This document shows, in pieces, positions 13,228 through 26,000 of a stretch of 64,000 bases of DNA. This DNA comes from Ancistrus triradiatus (taxonomy: Eukaryota; Chordata; Actinopteri; Siluriformes; Loricariidae), in NCBI GenBank assembly GCA_025084515.1, contig JAJAGP010000217.1:124001-188000 (forward strand), written 5' to 3'. The notes under the pieces were generated by a model. The model did not search any database. It worked only from the letters and a program-made list of their open reading frames with translations, and had not been told where the DNA came from. Each line of letters starts with the position of its first letter. Position 1 is the first letter of the stretch. Position numbers and translations under genes: made by a program.

Positions 13228-13324
13228 ATTGTACAAAACGTTGAGAAAAGGTGAAAAAGAAAGGGCTGGTAGTTTGGCACTAATAAAGTTTGTTTATGTG
13301 ATTGGTTCACGTTGCTTCAGCGTC

Positions 13325-13892
13325 ACTGAGTTATCCGATTATTCAAGTGGTCATGTCTACAGCATACTCCAATCTAGAAATCAGATTTTGAAATGTGATA
13401 GAGAGCTGGTTTTTACCCTAGTAACCGGATTACTCCTTGCATGTACAGTATACCAGTAACCCAATTATAATCGGTGTTTTCAAACTGTGCATGTCCACAA
13501 GCATTCCTCCATGGTTGCCAGATCTGCATACATCTAAAGACCTGGCTTTATTTTGCCTCTTTTTTCATTGACTTTAGCGTTTTTGTTTTTTCTAGCTGGA
13601 TCTGGCAACCACAGAATTAAACACACCATGGAATTAAAGGGGAGATACTGAAACACAGTATGAAAGTGAATAATTTGATTATTTAATATTACAGTTCGAA
13701 GTTTATGTCACACATTTCTTTGAGAATATTGGCTGGTTGCAAAGTAGAAATCTGATTACTGCCTATGTCATGTAAACCCAGAGGTTTCCCATTGTCTGAT
13801 TACTCAAGTGCATATATACTCGTTGATGGGATTACTGACAAACTCTGATTTTCTGCAGTTATCAGATTAAGTGCATGTAAACGCACTCACTG
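13325..13892. mobile_element. TIR repeat 'GATTATTAAGTGCATG', copy 1
   Basis: About 570 bp, collinear with 14968-15560 in the same orientation. Shared words include 'CAGCATACTC', 'GGATTACTCCTTGCATGTA', 'GGCTTTATTT', 'GAATTAAACACAC' and 'CTCAAGTGCAT'. The ends are inverted (TTATCCGATTATTCAAGTGG on the left; 'CTGCAGTTATCAGATTAAG' on the right). No coding frame. Confidence 0.75.
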
Positions 13893-13904
13893 ATACTAGT
13901 CAGT

Positions 13905-14085
13905 TACATTCATACTGGGCCAATTTAGAGCAACCAATGCATGTCTTTGGAATTTGGGAGGAAACTGGGGTACCCAGAGTAAACATACATGGACATGGGG
14001 AGGACATGCGAACTCCACAGTCCAAGGTCAGGATCGAGATGTAAGGCGACCGCAATGAGCACTTGTTCCACTGCGCTACCCTGTC
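13905..14085 (-). mobile_element. second-type tRNA-derived SINE, reverse orientation
   Basis: Read on the minus strand it carries the usual 'GTTTCCTCCCAAATTCCAAA' block followed by 'GACATGCATTGGTTGCTCTA'. Same broad type as 32938. Confidence 0.6.
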
Positions 14086-14800
14086 TAGTAAAATATCACC
14101 AGAATACTTGGCTTTTTCTTATGTTTTTGACATGGGCACAACATGGGCCACAATGCCAGCTTTTGCACCGGAGGAAATTTTTCATAGTTCTTAGAGCTGT
14201 GCTCTCTTTCTTGCGCTTTTGCATCGCAGGAACTGGATCGATTGCAGTTCCTAGAACGCTGTGTATATAGAATTTTTATAAGGGTAGCTATTCGGAAGAG
14301 AACTGACTGAGAAGCTGTGGGGAACATCCACATTTCTCTCTGATGGCTGTGTTGCAATGATGCAGGGTATTTGTTTTTTCTCCTTGTTGTGCTGGTGACA
14401 CAGTATTTTCCCCGCCTTGATTTCCTGGTGGGCACGCTGCAAATACACAGTTTTTTTCCCCTCCCCTTGTTTTTCTGGTGGGCTGTGGTGCAGAGACACA
14501 GTTGTTTTTATTGTGCTTGTGTCTCCGTCAGCTTTCCACCACATATAGAAACTAATTCTCAAATAGAAACTAATCCCCAATTGTCTTGCAAGCCAGTACA
14601 AAGTACATTTGAAAATAAAATTAATTTGATACCCAAATAGAAACTGTTTTTTTTCTGTGTAACAATGGAATGACTAATTATAGAAACCCACATCACTCTC
14701 AGAAGAGCACCGAGACATTTTATGTTACGCAATAACACAGATGGAAACGGTGTCAGAAATCTTGCAACCTCATGGAAGATTTTCTGTCTTTTGTGTGCAG

Positions 14801-14942
14801 GTGTGTCATCATCCCGACTGTCAGGATCTAAACAGAAAGAGCCCCCTTCACCTTTGTGAGTCATGTGACTCCCGCTGTCATCTGGACGAAACAACCAACA
14901 TGCACTTTGACCGACATCCTCGCTTTGACCTGCAACCTCAAA
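14801..14942 (+). CDS. plekhg5: plekhg5 coding exon: Cys/His-rich segment and Met start
   Basis: Acceptor TTTTGTGTGCAG, donor GTAGGA. It enters in phase 0 and exits after one base. It encodes VCHHPDCQDLNRK, then LCESCDSRCH, then MHFDRHPRFDLQPQ. The spacing of Cys and His suggests a small zinc-binding fold; mammalian PLEKHG5 has the same segment. The Met at 14900 (A at -3) corresponds to the start of a known mammalian isoform (MHYDGHVRFDL). The longer form would begin in an upstream exon not found here. In-frame ORF sequence continues 5' of the acceptor to an ATG at 14741, but the polypyrimidine tract and AG argue that this part is intron. Confidence 0.88.
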
Positions 14943-17900
14943 GTAGGACACGCACAACAAACATTACATGCACTTAATAATCCGATAATAAGTGTTCGTG
15001 TATACAGCATACTCTAGAAATCAGATTTAGAAATCCAATAAAGAGAGTTGGATTTTACCCCAGTAATGAGAGTACTCCTTGCATGTATACCACTTACCCG
15101 ATTATAATCAGTGTTTTCAGTCTGGGCATGTGCACAAGCATGTCCCCACGGTTTCCAGGTCCACGTATTTCTAAAGACTTGGCTTTATTTGGCCTCTTTT
15201 TCCATTGAACTTTGCGTTTTTTCTCTCTGAATCTGGCAACCCCAGAATTAAACACACTACGGAATTAAAGGTAGCGAAACGGCTGTCGAACACTTTGGGG
15301 AACACTCTGAAATGTAGTATATATACAGGAGAAAATGAATAATTTGATCATTTAATATTAAAGTTAGAAGTTTATGTCACATAATCTGTGAAATTATTGG
15401 CTGGTTGCAACTTAGAAATCCGATTATTGCCTGGGTCATGTAAACCTGTAGGTTTCCCATTATCTGATTACTCAAGTGCATGTGAACTCGTTGATATTAT
15501 TAGTGACAAAATCTGATTTTCTGCAGTTATCGGATTATTACGTAGATGTAAATACACGTAGTAAATCTTTTAACTCTTGTTTTTTTTTTTTTTTTAATAA
15601 AAACAAAAAAACTGTTTTCTCTGTGGGGAAAATGTCCCCATGAGATAAAAACCAGCAAAATGAGGTAAAAAATCTTAGCCCTTTCTATCCTTGTTGGGAC
15701 CATTTGATCTCCACAATGTGATATAATTATGACCCACATACACACGGGCCAGCGGAAACAGAGCAGATCACACGCAATGCTAGATGAAGACTACAAACAC
15801 AATAACTACACAATGTTACATTTCTAAACTGTTCTGGACCATGTGTTTCTGGGAGTATGCTAAATTAGAAACTTGTTACATCAGAATGTCATGTGTACTA
15901 AATATAGTAATCTTAAAACCAAACGAATAACATATTGAGTAACTTTTAATGCTTGGAGATATTGCGTAACGACGTAATTTCCAGTAAAGCCTCATTTCCA
16001 GGTTGCCTTTCCACATGCTGTTCGAATTACAAGCTGAGTTCATGCTTGCTCATTGAAACCTGTCATGTAGTCAGAACTGTAGTAAGAATAGATTGACTTT
16101 GCAGTACAGCCCAAGCACAAGATGGTCAACAATGCCATTGCTGGTAAAATGACTTTAATTTTCACAGTGTCTCCTGAAGCTCCCTCACACACACTCAAAC
16201 AATCCATTGTGTGTTCCTACAGATTCCATCCTGGCCCGGAATGTGTCTACACGCTCCTGCCCCCCACGCACCAGCCCTCCTTCTGACCTGGATGAGGAGG
16301 AGGAGGGCGGCACAGAGCGAGGGTCAGTCTGCCTTTCATGTAGAGATGGAACATTCTGATTAACTTCTGTCAGCCAAGTAATGCGGAGTGAAAACATCTG
16401 AATATGTTACAAGCATAACCCCAAAAAATAAATTGTACCTGTTGTATTTGCACTCAGTCAAGACTTTAGGTTACCTACCACAGTGGTGGACTTTGTATAT
16501 ATAGTACTGTGCAAAAATATTATGCCACCATAATGGTTTAAGGATCATTTGTAATTATTTCTTGGTCTCTTTATTAGAATGTAACCAGAAACTTTACAAA
16601 TGTATGCAGTATTAAAAAACTGAAACTATTTCCATAGGCTACAGGGGCAGGTATTTAGTGTGACCTCTCCTTACACTTGAGCAACAGCAGCACACTGAGA
16701 TATCTGTTATTTTATTTCAATTATTCTATTTTTAAATATGTTCTCTCTGTTAATATGTATTTAGTTTCGGTTTATTTAACAACTAATTAGGTAACTTAGT
16801 TAATTCTTACACACAACATTTGGTCCTCCTTATAATGTTTAGGGTGTTTTTCCTTGCCACTTCCTTGCCTCACCCTAGGCTTCTTCACTTTGGGGTTGAC
16901 CTTATAGATTAGAAGATCATCTAAAATGCTATAGAAATAAAGCTGACTTGACTGGACCAATTGACAGTCTGAAGAACCTTGATCAAGAATGTTTTTTGGA
17001 ATGGTAGAAGCCAAGAAACCACTTTTTCAGAAGAAGAACAGAGTGAAAAGGCTAAGATATGCTAAAGCTCACAAAGATTTGAATGGAGATCAGTGGAAAA
17101 GAGTATTATAGCGTGGCAAATCCAATTTGAAATTTCTAGGTCCACTTGTAGATAATGTTATATGTGGTCAAATCAACGCATCTAATGGTGGCCTACAACT
17201 TTTGCACAGTACTGTATACACTTGCTGACTGAAGTCCTTATGTTACTGATGTCCATCTGATGTTATTTGGGTAGTGGTGGACTTTTGTCTGATGCAGCAG
17301 CGTTGCTATGTTTTACAACTTGAAGTGAATGTGCTCAGTTATGGAACTGGTAGGTCAATACTGAACCGACAGCATTGTGTGGTCAAAAACTGACACTGAA
17401 TAATAACCAGAGGATGAACAACACGTCGCCCAGGTGCGCCATGGAATAGTGACCCACAGTTTGTGACTGTACACCTACGATCTACATTAACTAAGTAGGT
17501 GTGTTCTAATTTGGCCATTGTTTGAATAACCCAGTGATGCACTCATAGCCGTGCAAGATGTGTGTTGTCAAGACATGTTATTAATATAGCACCTTTCATA
17601 CACTGAGCTGTTCAAAGTACGTAATGCAACGCCAACTACCATGTCGCAATCATGTCTACAGTGGTGTTTGAAAGTTTGGGAACCCTTTAGAATTTGCTAT
17701 ATTTCTGCATACATATGACCTAAAACATCATCAGATTTTCACACAAGTCCTAAAAGTAGATAAAGAGAACCCAGTTAAAGAAATGAGACAAAAATATTAT
17801 ACTTGAGGAAAATGATCCAATGTTACAAATTAGTGAGTGGCAAAAGTATGTGAACCTCTGGGATTAGCAGTTAATTTGAAGGTGAAGTTAGAGTCAGGTG

Positions 17901-19982
17901 TTTTCAATCTATGGGATGACAATCAGGTGTGAGTGGGCACCCTGTTTTATTTAAAGAACAGGGATCTATCAAAGTCTGCTCTTCACAAAACGTCTGTGGA
18001 AGTGTATCATGGCACGAACAAAGGAGATTTCTGAGGACCTCAGAAAAAGAGCTGTTGATGCTCATCAGGCTGGAAAAGGTTACAAAACCATCTCTAAAGA
18101 GTTTGGACAGACGGACAGATTGTGTACAAATGGAGGAAATTCAAGACCATTGTTACCCTCCCCAGGAGTGGTCGACCAACAAAGGTCACTCCAAGAGCAA
18201 GGCGTGTAATAGCAGGTGAGGTCACAAATGACCCCAGGGTAACTTCTAAGCAACTTGAAGGCCTCTCTCACATTTTCTAATGTTAATGTTCATGAGTCCA
18301 CCATCAGAAGAACACTGAACAACAATGGTGTGCATGGCAGGGTTGCAAGGAGAAAGCCACTGCTCTCCAAAAAGAACATTGCTGCTCATCTGCAGTTTGC
18401 AAAAGATCACGTAGACAAGCCTGAAAGCTGTTGGAAGAATGGATGAAACCAAAATAGAACTTTTTTTTGTCAGACTGGACAGTATCAAAATACCTCTCAT
18501 AAATTATTCAAAACATTGTATTCAAAATATGAAAAAAACACAATCATACTTAACAGTTAATACTGTATATATTTTTCTGAAATTCGTCTGTGATATCTGC
18601 AGCAGGATATCAAAAGAGCGAAGAAATATCACAACTTACTGCAGCTTATCTAGATTGAACATTTTCTTTAAAACATTTATGCATAGCAATGCATCTTTAA
18701 AACATATCCAGTATCTTGCATCAGTATTTCTTATGTAGATTTATTTTACTACTCAGTTGGAACTAAATAACAAAGGAAGTTTTATTTCGTAATTTACATA
18801 TCCAACTAAATAAAAAATGGAAATACTGTACAAATGATCATTGTGTTAACGTTCAAATCAGTGGCTACAACTTACCAGAAGAGACAGCCCACTAGTAACT
18901 AATGTGAGCGGTGATGTTACGCCCTCGACTGCATCATACACGTTAGCTCTGGTTTGACAGCTGTATTTGTGACACGCAAAATGGTATGCAAGTGATGATC
19001 AGTCAGTCTGGACCTCAAGCAGTTCTTGTTTAAGTAATTTACATACTGTTGCCACAGTCAGGAGTTATGTAAAGGAAAAACTGCCATGTGCTGGTGGGCC
19101 ACTAATAATGTATTCTTAAGAGTTGGCCCTAGGGCCGGACTTTTACACCTCTGCTTTATATAGACACCCTGTATTATGTTGCCAGATGCATTAGCTGAAA
19201 CATTAGTGCTGTATGTGTATAGTATCTTTCCTATTCACAACAATACTGGTTCACTACAATATCCCATGTAGATTTGCTATATAATATGTAATCTATAAGA
19301 ATGTATATTTAGTGTGGTGTTCAAACAACGTCAGTTTCCCAGAACGTATCATGGATGTTAAGTGACCCATACATGAATATGCAGTGTCTATAACGTTTTG
19401 GGGTTGTTTTGACTGTTTGTCTGTGTTTTGCTGTGTTAGGGAGCGGAAGGTAATACCGATAAAGATGAGGAAGAAGGCCCGACGGCGTTACACTGATGTA
19501 AGTAATGACGTCGTCCTACTGAGTTTCGTTCACCACAGCAACATTGTTTACACTGTAAAACTTAATAAAATTGGGGAGGATTAAGCTTGTTCTTTAATTA
19601 TTTTTGTTTTAGATAGTATTTTTTAGCACAACATACAAAAAATGAGCTGATAATTCTTTTTTTCAGTTATCGCACTATATAAACTCAAAAACCCACTTTA
19701 AACAGAAAACTGGTTGGATTCGTTTTCTTCTATAAACCACAAACATTCATAACTGTGGTTTTTGGTGTCGTACCATGTGTGCAAGCTAGTTAAAAGCAAA
19801 GGACTAGCTGAAATAAGGTAAGACAAACTAGGGACAGTTGTTTACAATTACTGTGGCTTTATCTCAGTTGCTACATGATGTACCAACACCAGAAATTAAA
19901 AACACAGTCAAGTAAAATGTATTTATTTAGTGCTGTTCACAAAAGAGCATTGTCTATGTATATGTGTATATGTGTATATACG

Positions 19983-20035
<53 letters not shown>

Positions 20036-20038
20036 GTG

Positions 20039-20070
<32 letters not shown>

Positions 20071-23000
20071 ATATATATCCATATATATATACATATACAT
20101 ACACACACGTGTGTGTGTGTGTTGTGTGTGTGTGGTTGTGTTGTGGTGTGGGGTGTGGTGTGTATATATATATATATCGTATAGATTATACACATGTATG
20201 TGTGTGTGGTGTATATATATTATATATATATATATATTATATATATATATATATATATATTATAATATATTTATATCTATATATATATATGTATATATAT
20301 ATATATGTATATATATGTATATATATAAACTAAATAGAAAAATTGAAATGGCAAATATATTAAATACAATGCAGACTATAATAAATTGAAGTAATACAAT
20401 ACTATGAAGAATAGAGTAAAACAGAGAATATAAAACTATAGAAAATAATACAATAGTGTGTATATATAATAAATAAAATGATTTTTATTATAAAATGGAG
20501 AACATGAGTGAGTCTCTTGGCGTTATTTAGTCCAGTAAACAGTGTCCTCCATCAGGTAAGGGTTTTGATGGCATGGCATTCTCAGTCAAGTGGAGGGGGT
20601 CCTCTGATGTGGTCTGAGTAAAGGTATGAGGACCAGAAATAGTGCCAGGAAACAGCTTAGCATGTGGACTTGAACGGGTACCGGATGAAGCTCAAAACAG
20701 AATATGTAGATAGGGACGTTATGAACGTCCTATTGAGTCTATTAATAGAACACGTTTGTGCAAGTGTAGCGTGAGACTTCAGCAGCACTAACATTAAGAG
20801 CAAAGCTAGAAAGGGAGGAACAAGAAGGTAACACAGCCAAGAGGGATAACTTGAGACATCAGAAATCCACCCCCAGAGCATTCAGCACAGCACATTTTGA
20901 CTGGAAAAGGAGTATGTTAAAAGTATGCATACTCACTGGCATGACCTCAAAGGGGTAAAATCCTTTTGGAATTATGCCAGTGCCCTTGTTTATCATTAAC
21001 TGTGTTTGAATGAGTTCAATCAGTTCCAACAGCAGATTTTGAATGAACTATGGTCTGTTTATTTTCACACTAGACACAACCCATCTTCTCTGACATGGAA
21101 GGCTGTCAGTGTTACCATAAAAATAAGAAACTCAAGTGTTTGTCACGTCACTTCCATTGTGAATTTACAAATCTATTGTAAATGATCAGTGAAATTAAAC
21201 AGAAGGTGAGAAAAAATGACTTCTGTTTGAAATGTTCGTTGGACACTCCATCTGCCTTCCTTGTTATTATAAAAGCTTCAAAGTGTGTAACATGAACTTC
21301 ATAGTCTCACTTTTTTTTTCAGTCCAGCACTTTGTAAAAGGAAGACATATGTGCAGAATGTACACACACATTCCGATTGTAAAAGTATTTGGATATTTGG
21401 AGGTTTATAGGGCTATTATGCTTCTGTTTATTGCAGCGGGGCTCAACTTTATCTGCTGAGCCATAACAGCGTTCATGTCGTTAAAGACCGCATGCTGCAT
21501 ATGTGCTTTGATGTGTAGTAGTAAGAGGGCAGAAGTATGGGCCACATTCCCTTGTGTTGCTAAAGAAATACTTTAACGAACTGTTTGTAGGACCTTATAT
21601 TCCCTGACTCATTAGATTTCAACCTAGTTAATTTACAACCCCAAATCAGAAAAAGTTGGGACAGTATGGAAAATGGATATTAAAAAACACAGTGTTTCTA
21701 ACATTTACTTTCAGTTTATTTCATTGCAGACAGTATGAACTTGAGATATTTCATGTTTTGTCCAGTGAACTTCATTTCAGTTGTTAATAAACATCCATTC
21801 CTGCATTTTCCTGCAACACATTCCAAAAAAGTTGGGACAGGAGTAATTTAGAGCTAGTAATGAATAAAAAAACTACCGTATTTTCCGGGCTATAAAGCGC
21901 ACCGGATTATAAGACACAATATCAGCGATCGGCTGCTAACAGGTATATTTTCATACATAAAGCGCACCGGGTTATAAGGCGCATTAAATGAAACAAAACT
22001 CTTAAGTTCCGTCGGAAGCTCAGTTTGGTCTTTACCTGGCGCCAGGGCCGTCTTCTTGGTTCCTCCACTTCCGTATCATTGATTCGTTAATGTTGAATTC
22101 TCTCGCAGCTGCTCTATGTCCATGTTGTACTGCGTGACCGATAGCGTTGAGTTTGAAATCCGCTTCGAAAATGAATGAATGAATGCACGTACCCTAATGC
22201 TGAAGCACATACCGTATTACTCCGCGATGCTGCGCACTACGGTTGCCGTAAGCTTCGCAACCTACCAAGACCGTGCTAAAACATTTTGACAGATTTATGA
22301 GTGCTGTGTACCATCTACAATCGGTTCTAGGTCAGAAAGCACAACCAGAATTAATTCATACATTAGACGCACCGCATTTTAAGGCGCACTGTCGATTTTT
22401 GAGAAAGTTAAAGGATTTTACGTGCGCCTTATGGTCCGAAAAATACGGTAAATGAACATGGCAGAGTTAAACACAAGCAAGGACCACGATCAAAGATGAA
22501 GACGAAGCATTGGACATGAACATGGATTTCATCAGAAAGCCTACTCTAGTGGGATGCTTGTCCTTTAGGTGAAAATGAAAGGATTTTAAGTGCGCCGTAT
22601 GGTCCGAAAAATACGGTAAATAATGATGTGATATCAGAAGGTGATTGTAATCATGATATGGTACAAAAGCAGCATCCAGGAAAGGCTGAGTCTTTGAGCA
22701 AAGATGGCCAGAGGATCTCCAGTTTGTCAACACATCTGTAAGAAAATTATTGAAATGTTTTAAAAACAATGTACCTCAAAGATAGATTGGAAGGGATTTG
22801 CATATTTCTTCCTCTATAGTGCATAATGTCATTAAACAACTCAAGGAATCAGGAGGAGTTTCAGTGTGTAAAGGTCAAGGCCACAAGCTTGAATGCCCAT
22901 GATGAGCACTGCATCATGAGCCATCATTCAAAAAGAATTGGAAGAATTGTACAAAATAACACCTGAAACACTCAATCGCTTGGTATCCTCTGTGCCAAAA

Positions 23001-26000
23001 CACCTTTTAAGTGTGGTGAAAAGAAATGGCAACATTACAAAGTGGTAAATGCTTTATCGTCCCAACCATTTTTTGGAATGTGTTGCAGATCTGAAATGCA
23101 GGAAAGTGCAGAATGCAGGATGTTTATTAACAAATGAAACCAGACAAAACATGAAATATCTCGGGTTCAAAGTGTCTGTAATGAAAAAAAACAAGTAAAT
23201 GTCAAAGTAAATGTATATTCTGATTGAGGTTGATGTCTGAACTTTTCTTGTTTTGACTGGGCTATCGGGTCGAATATATTAATAAACATAGCTAGTGGTG
23301 CATATGCGTAAGCATTTGATTAGGGCTGTGTGTGGTTACAGAGGTCGTACCATGCATGCGTGTTTAAATTTTACTTCTTATTGCATTTAACAAGCAGTGC
23401 TGAGCCATTCCATTTCATATGCAGATTCATTTTCTACCTCATGGTGCTTTGTGTGTGCATGCGAAACGTTCTGTGTATTTTAGGGTGTGCAATGTTGACA
23501 AAAAATGATATCTTGATATTTTCTGGGCTTTTGTCTATAACTCTAGTTTGACAATACAGTGGTGCCTTCGTTCTTGACCACCTCGGAACTGTTTGTTTGG
23601 TGATCGGCACACTTGCTTAAGCTTGTATGAGTCAAGCTGCGCGACTCATTTCATCCGAAACTCGAGTCACGATTGAGTACTCAGTGATTCAGGTTCACAG
23701 TAGTCCTTGCTCAGTGAATATCTCCGCTGTTGTCGTGTTTTTCTTTAATTTTACATTTACAGTACTGTATTCTTATTGCAAATAAGTCCTTATGGGTCCT
23801 AAAAAGGTTAGTTATACGAGTCCTCAAGAACACAGGCTGCAGTTAGCTTAGCAGCTATGCTAGTGCCCCGAGTTCACCAATAGAGTAAGTGTTTTTCTAT
23901 TTTTTTCACTTTCAGTCCATTTACTCACTAAATTACATGAGACTTTTCAACATTTTATTATAAAATAATCTTTGTGTTAATGATTTTGGCCAAATGTAGG
24001 TCAGTATAAGTGTTTTAAACAATAATTTACTTATCATTACTTGTCATAGGCTCCACTATGATAGAGTATAGACCGCTCTAATGAACACTCGTTAAACTCA
24101 TCGGTTCATGATACATTTAAGTTATGGATTTTTTGGAATGTATCCCCTTGACAAGCGTTCTGAAATGAGTTAGAGAGAACCGAGGTACCACTGTACTGGA
24201 TTTATTATGTCTTGCCATGTGTTGGTTTTCTAGTCGTAAGGCTGAATGATTCCGCTAAGGTTTGCTAAGACTGTTTTTGTGCCGGTACCTTGGACGGTTT
24301 AAGCTTGTCATGGACAGTTGGCCCCATGGACAATTTGTCATAATCTTCAAATTCTGATAATTTGGTATTGTTAGCATTTTATTGATCCTGATTCGACTTA
24401 TTGATTCTAAGCGCTGATAAAAAAAAAAAAAGTGGTAATTGTTTAGGTATGAGGAATATCTTTTTAAAAAACAAATTTTCAACTGTGTGATTGATGAATT
24501 TTAAGGGGTTTTTTTTGTGCTGGATATGCTAGCAAGGTGCTAGAACTGCCTGTGGACGAATGCAGTATTTGGGCTAGGATACCACAGTCAGTCAAACATG
24601 GTACACTGCTGAAGCTCAAAATTATGCTAATGCCATGTTTTGCCATGTGATAAAGGAAATGCAACCTCCTGTACAATAGATCAACCTTCCAAAGAAATTG
24701 CATTTCGCCATTTCGTTTTCTCTCACAAAGTGCTGCCAAAGTTCTGAGCGCTCCACGAAGGTCCCTCTTTCTCTAATGCTATTGCAGAATGTATAAAAAC
24801 AAAACTATGTGATGACATGCGTGGTTACATGACGCATTGGTCCTGGCAGATAGGTGCTGGCTTACAGACTTATTTTTGCATAAATTGTGGCTGTGTATTT
24901 GAAGCATAAAATGTGTTAGTAGGAACTGATAAGTGGAATCGATTTTTTTATTTTTTTATTTTTTTTAATGGAGATCTGAATCTTGAAATTTTGGAATTTG
25001 AATACATGAAATCTTAAGGGGTGTGTTTTTGTCTGTTTTTGCAGTGCGAGTGACATACTCAATGTCAGCTCGCACATCGTTACAACAACAATTAAGACAT
25101 CTTAGACATTGTGTATATATACACACAATTCCACTGGTCTTTTCAAGTTACAATTTCATTAAATGCTCTTGTTGTCGTTTGTTTATACGAGAGTGCGTAA
25201 GCCTCTGACCAACCGCTCTGGTTTTATATGGATCATTTCTATTGCTAAAGCATCAATTACTAGCTTACACTGAAGGCGCAGCCATATCTTGTGGGTTTTC
25301 TGCTGAGGTCTGGTGAACCCGTCACCACCAATGGCTGCTGAGACCACTACACAGGAAACAACAAGTCTCTTGAGTCATCACAGACTCAGGATGTAGTTTC
25401 TTAATATGAGATCTGATCCAGTCTTTAGAGTAATAGTGAAAAGCCTAAATGTGTATTTTACTGAATGGAAAATGCGATGCGTTCATGTTGTAAATCTTGT
25501 CCCCATTTCAGGACCCCAGCAAGGAGTGCTTCACGCTCAAGTTTGACCTGAATGATGATATTGACACAGAGATTGTTCCTGCATTGAAAAAGAAGACACT
25601 AAGGTAGGTCAGGAGTTTAATGGTGTTCTGTAATATTCATAAACTGATCATTTTGTACAGTTCCTGAACCTACAGTACAGAGTATGAACCATTGTGTAGC
25701 TAATTTGCTACAGCCGTGCATACTTTGCCTGTACCTGTCCAGCAGCAGGTCAGAAAATGGGTGGGTAAGTGGGTACAGTGTTTTGAGGAATAATAGGTGA
25801 ATAAATATGCAGTTTAAAAACTCGTAGATAAATGGGTAGAATAAACGGAATAATAGATAGGATAACTGGGTTGAAGGAAGATAAATGAAAAAAATTGATA
25901 AATTGGTAAGGAATTGGGTTGATGGTTGGACAAATGAGTAGATGACTGGACAAAAAAGTGGATAAAGGGGAAGATGCATGCATAGATGGGTAGATAGGTG

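Larger units (their letters stand above)
89..14800 (+). other. upstream region / first intron, repeat-rich
   Basis: No coding exon was recognised in these 14.7 kb. Known contents are listed separately: SINEs at 1458, 10290 and 13051, Tc1 relics at 3673 and 9144, a TIR repeat at 4461, a MITE at 5859, AT-rich DNA at 6418, a long dispersed repeat at 7391, a long-TIR MITE at 11713, and a MITE at 13325. I see nothing recognisable in 89-1457, 1541-3672 (apart from a poly-T run near 2187), 4954-5858, 6700-7390, 8721-9143, 9543-10289, 10800-11384, 12033-13050 and 14090-14740. Region 14330-14530 has a short, loosely repeated T/C-rich motif containing 'CTGGTGGGC'. Confidence 0.6.
16323..19439 (+). other. 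intron with Tc1 relics
   Basis: Holds a Tc1 family element (16503-17216), carrying an inverted R2 copy, and a truncated Tc1 transposase pseudogene (17657-18472). Nothing recognised in 17217-17656 or 18473-19439. Confidence 0.7.
21634..23215. mobile_element. DNA element with about 200-bp inverted ends, carrying a nested pogo-like copy
   Basis: The left arm (TACAACCCCAAATCAGAAAA, then 'CATTCCAAAAAAGTTGGGAC' at 21821) is matched in reverse by the right arm around 23056-23195 ('GTCCCAACCATTTTTTGGAA', 'AAACATGAAATATCTCGGG'). The interior 22619-23050 matches 40092-40320. A pogo-like element is inserted at 21874-22618. No intact transposase; the outermost right end is missing. Confidence 0.75.
19498..25511 (+). 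other. intron, transposon-dense
   Basis: Holds an R2 fragment (19896-19945), TG/TA microsatellites (19964-20330), a long-TIR element with a nested pogo-like transposon (21634-23215), and a pogo-type MITE (23555-24195). Nothing recognised in 20331-21633, 23216-23554 or 24196-25511, apart from A- or T-runs near 24420 and 24945. Confidence 0.7.

Noticed and set aside
19875..20389. 141-152 codon ORFs of V/C/Y/I repeats
   Set aside because: Direct translation of TG/TA microsatellite; no coding signal.
22273..22455. Small ORF MLKHFDRFMSAVYHLQ...
   Set aside because: Lies across the right end of the pogo-like element; its reading direction is opposite to the transposase relic.
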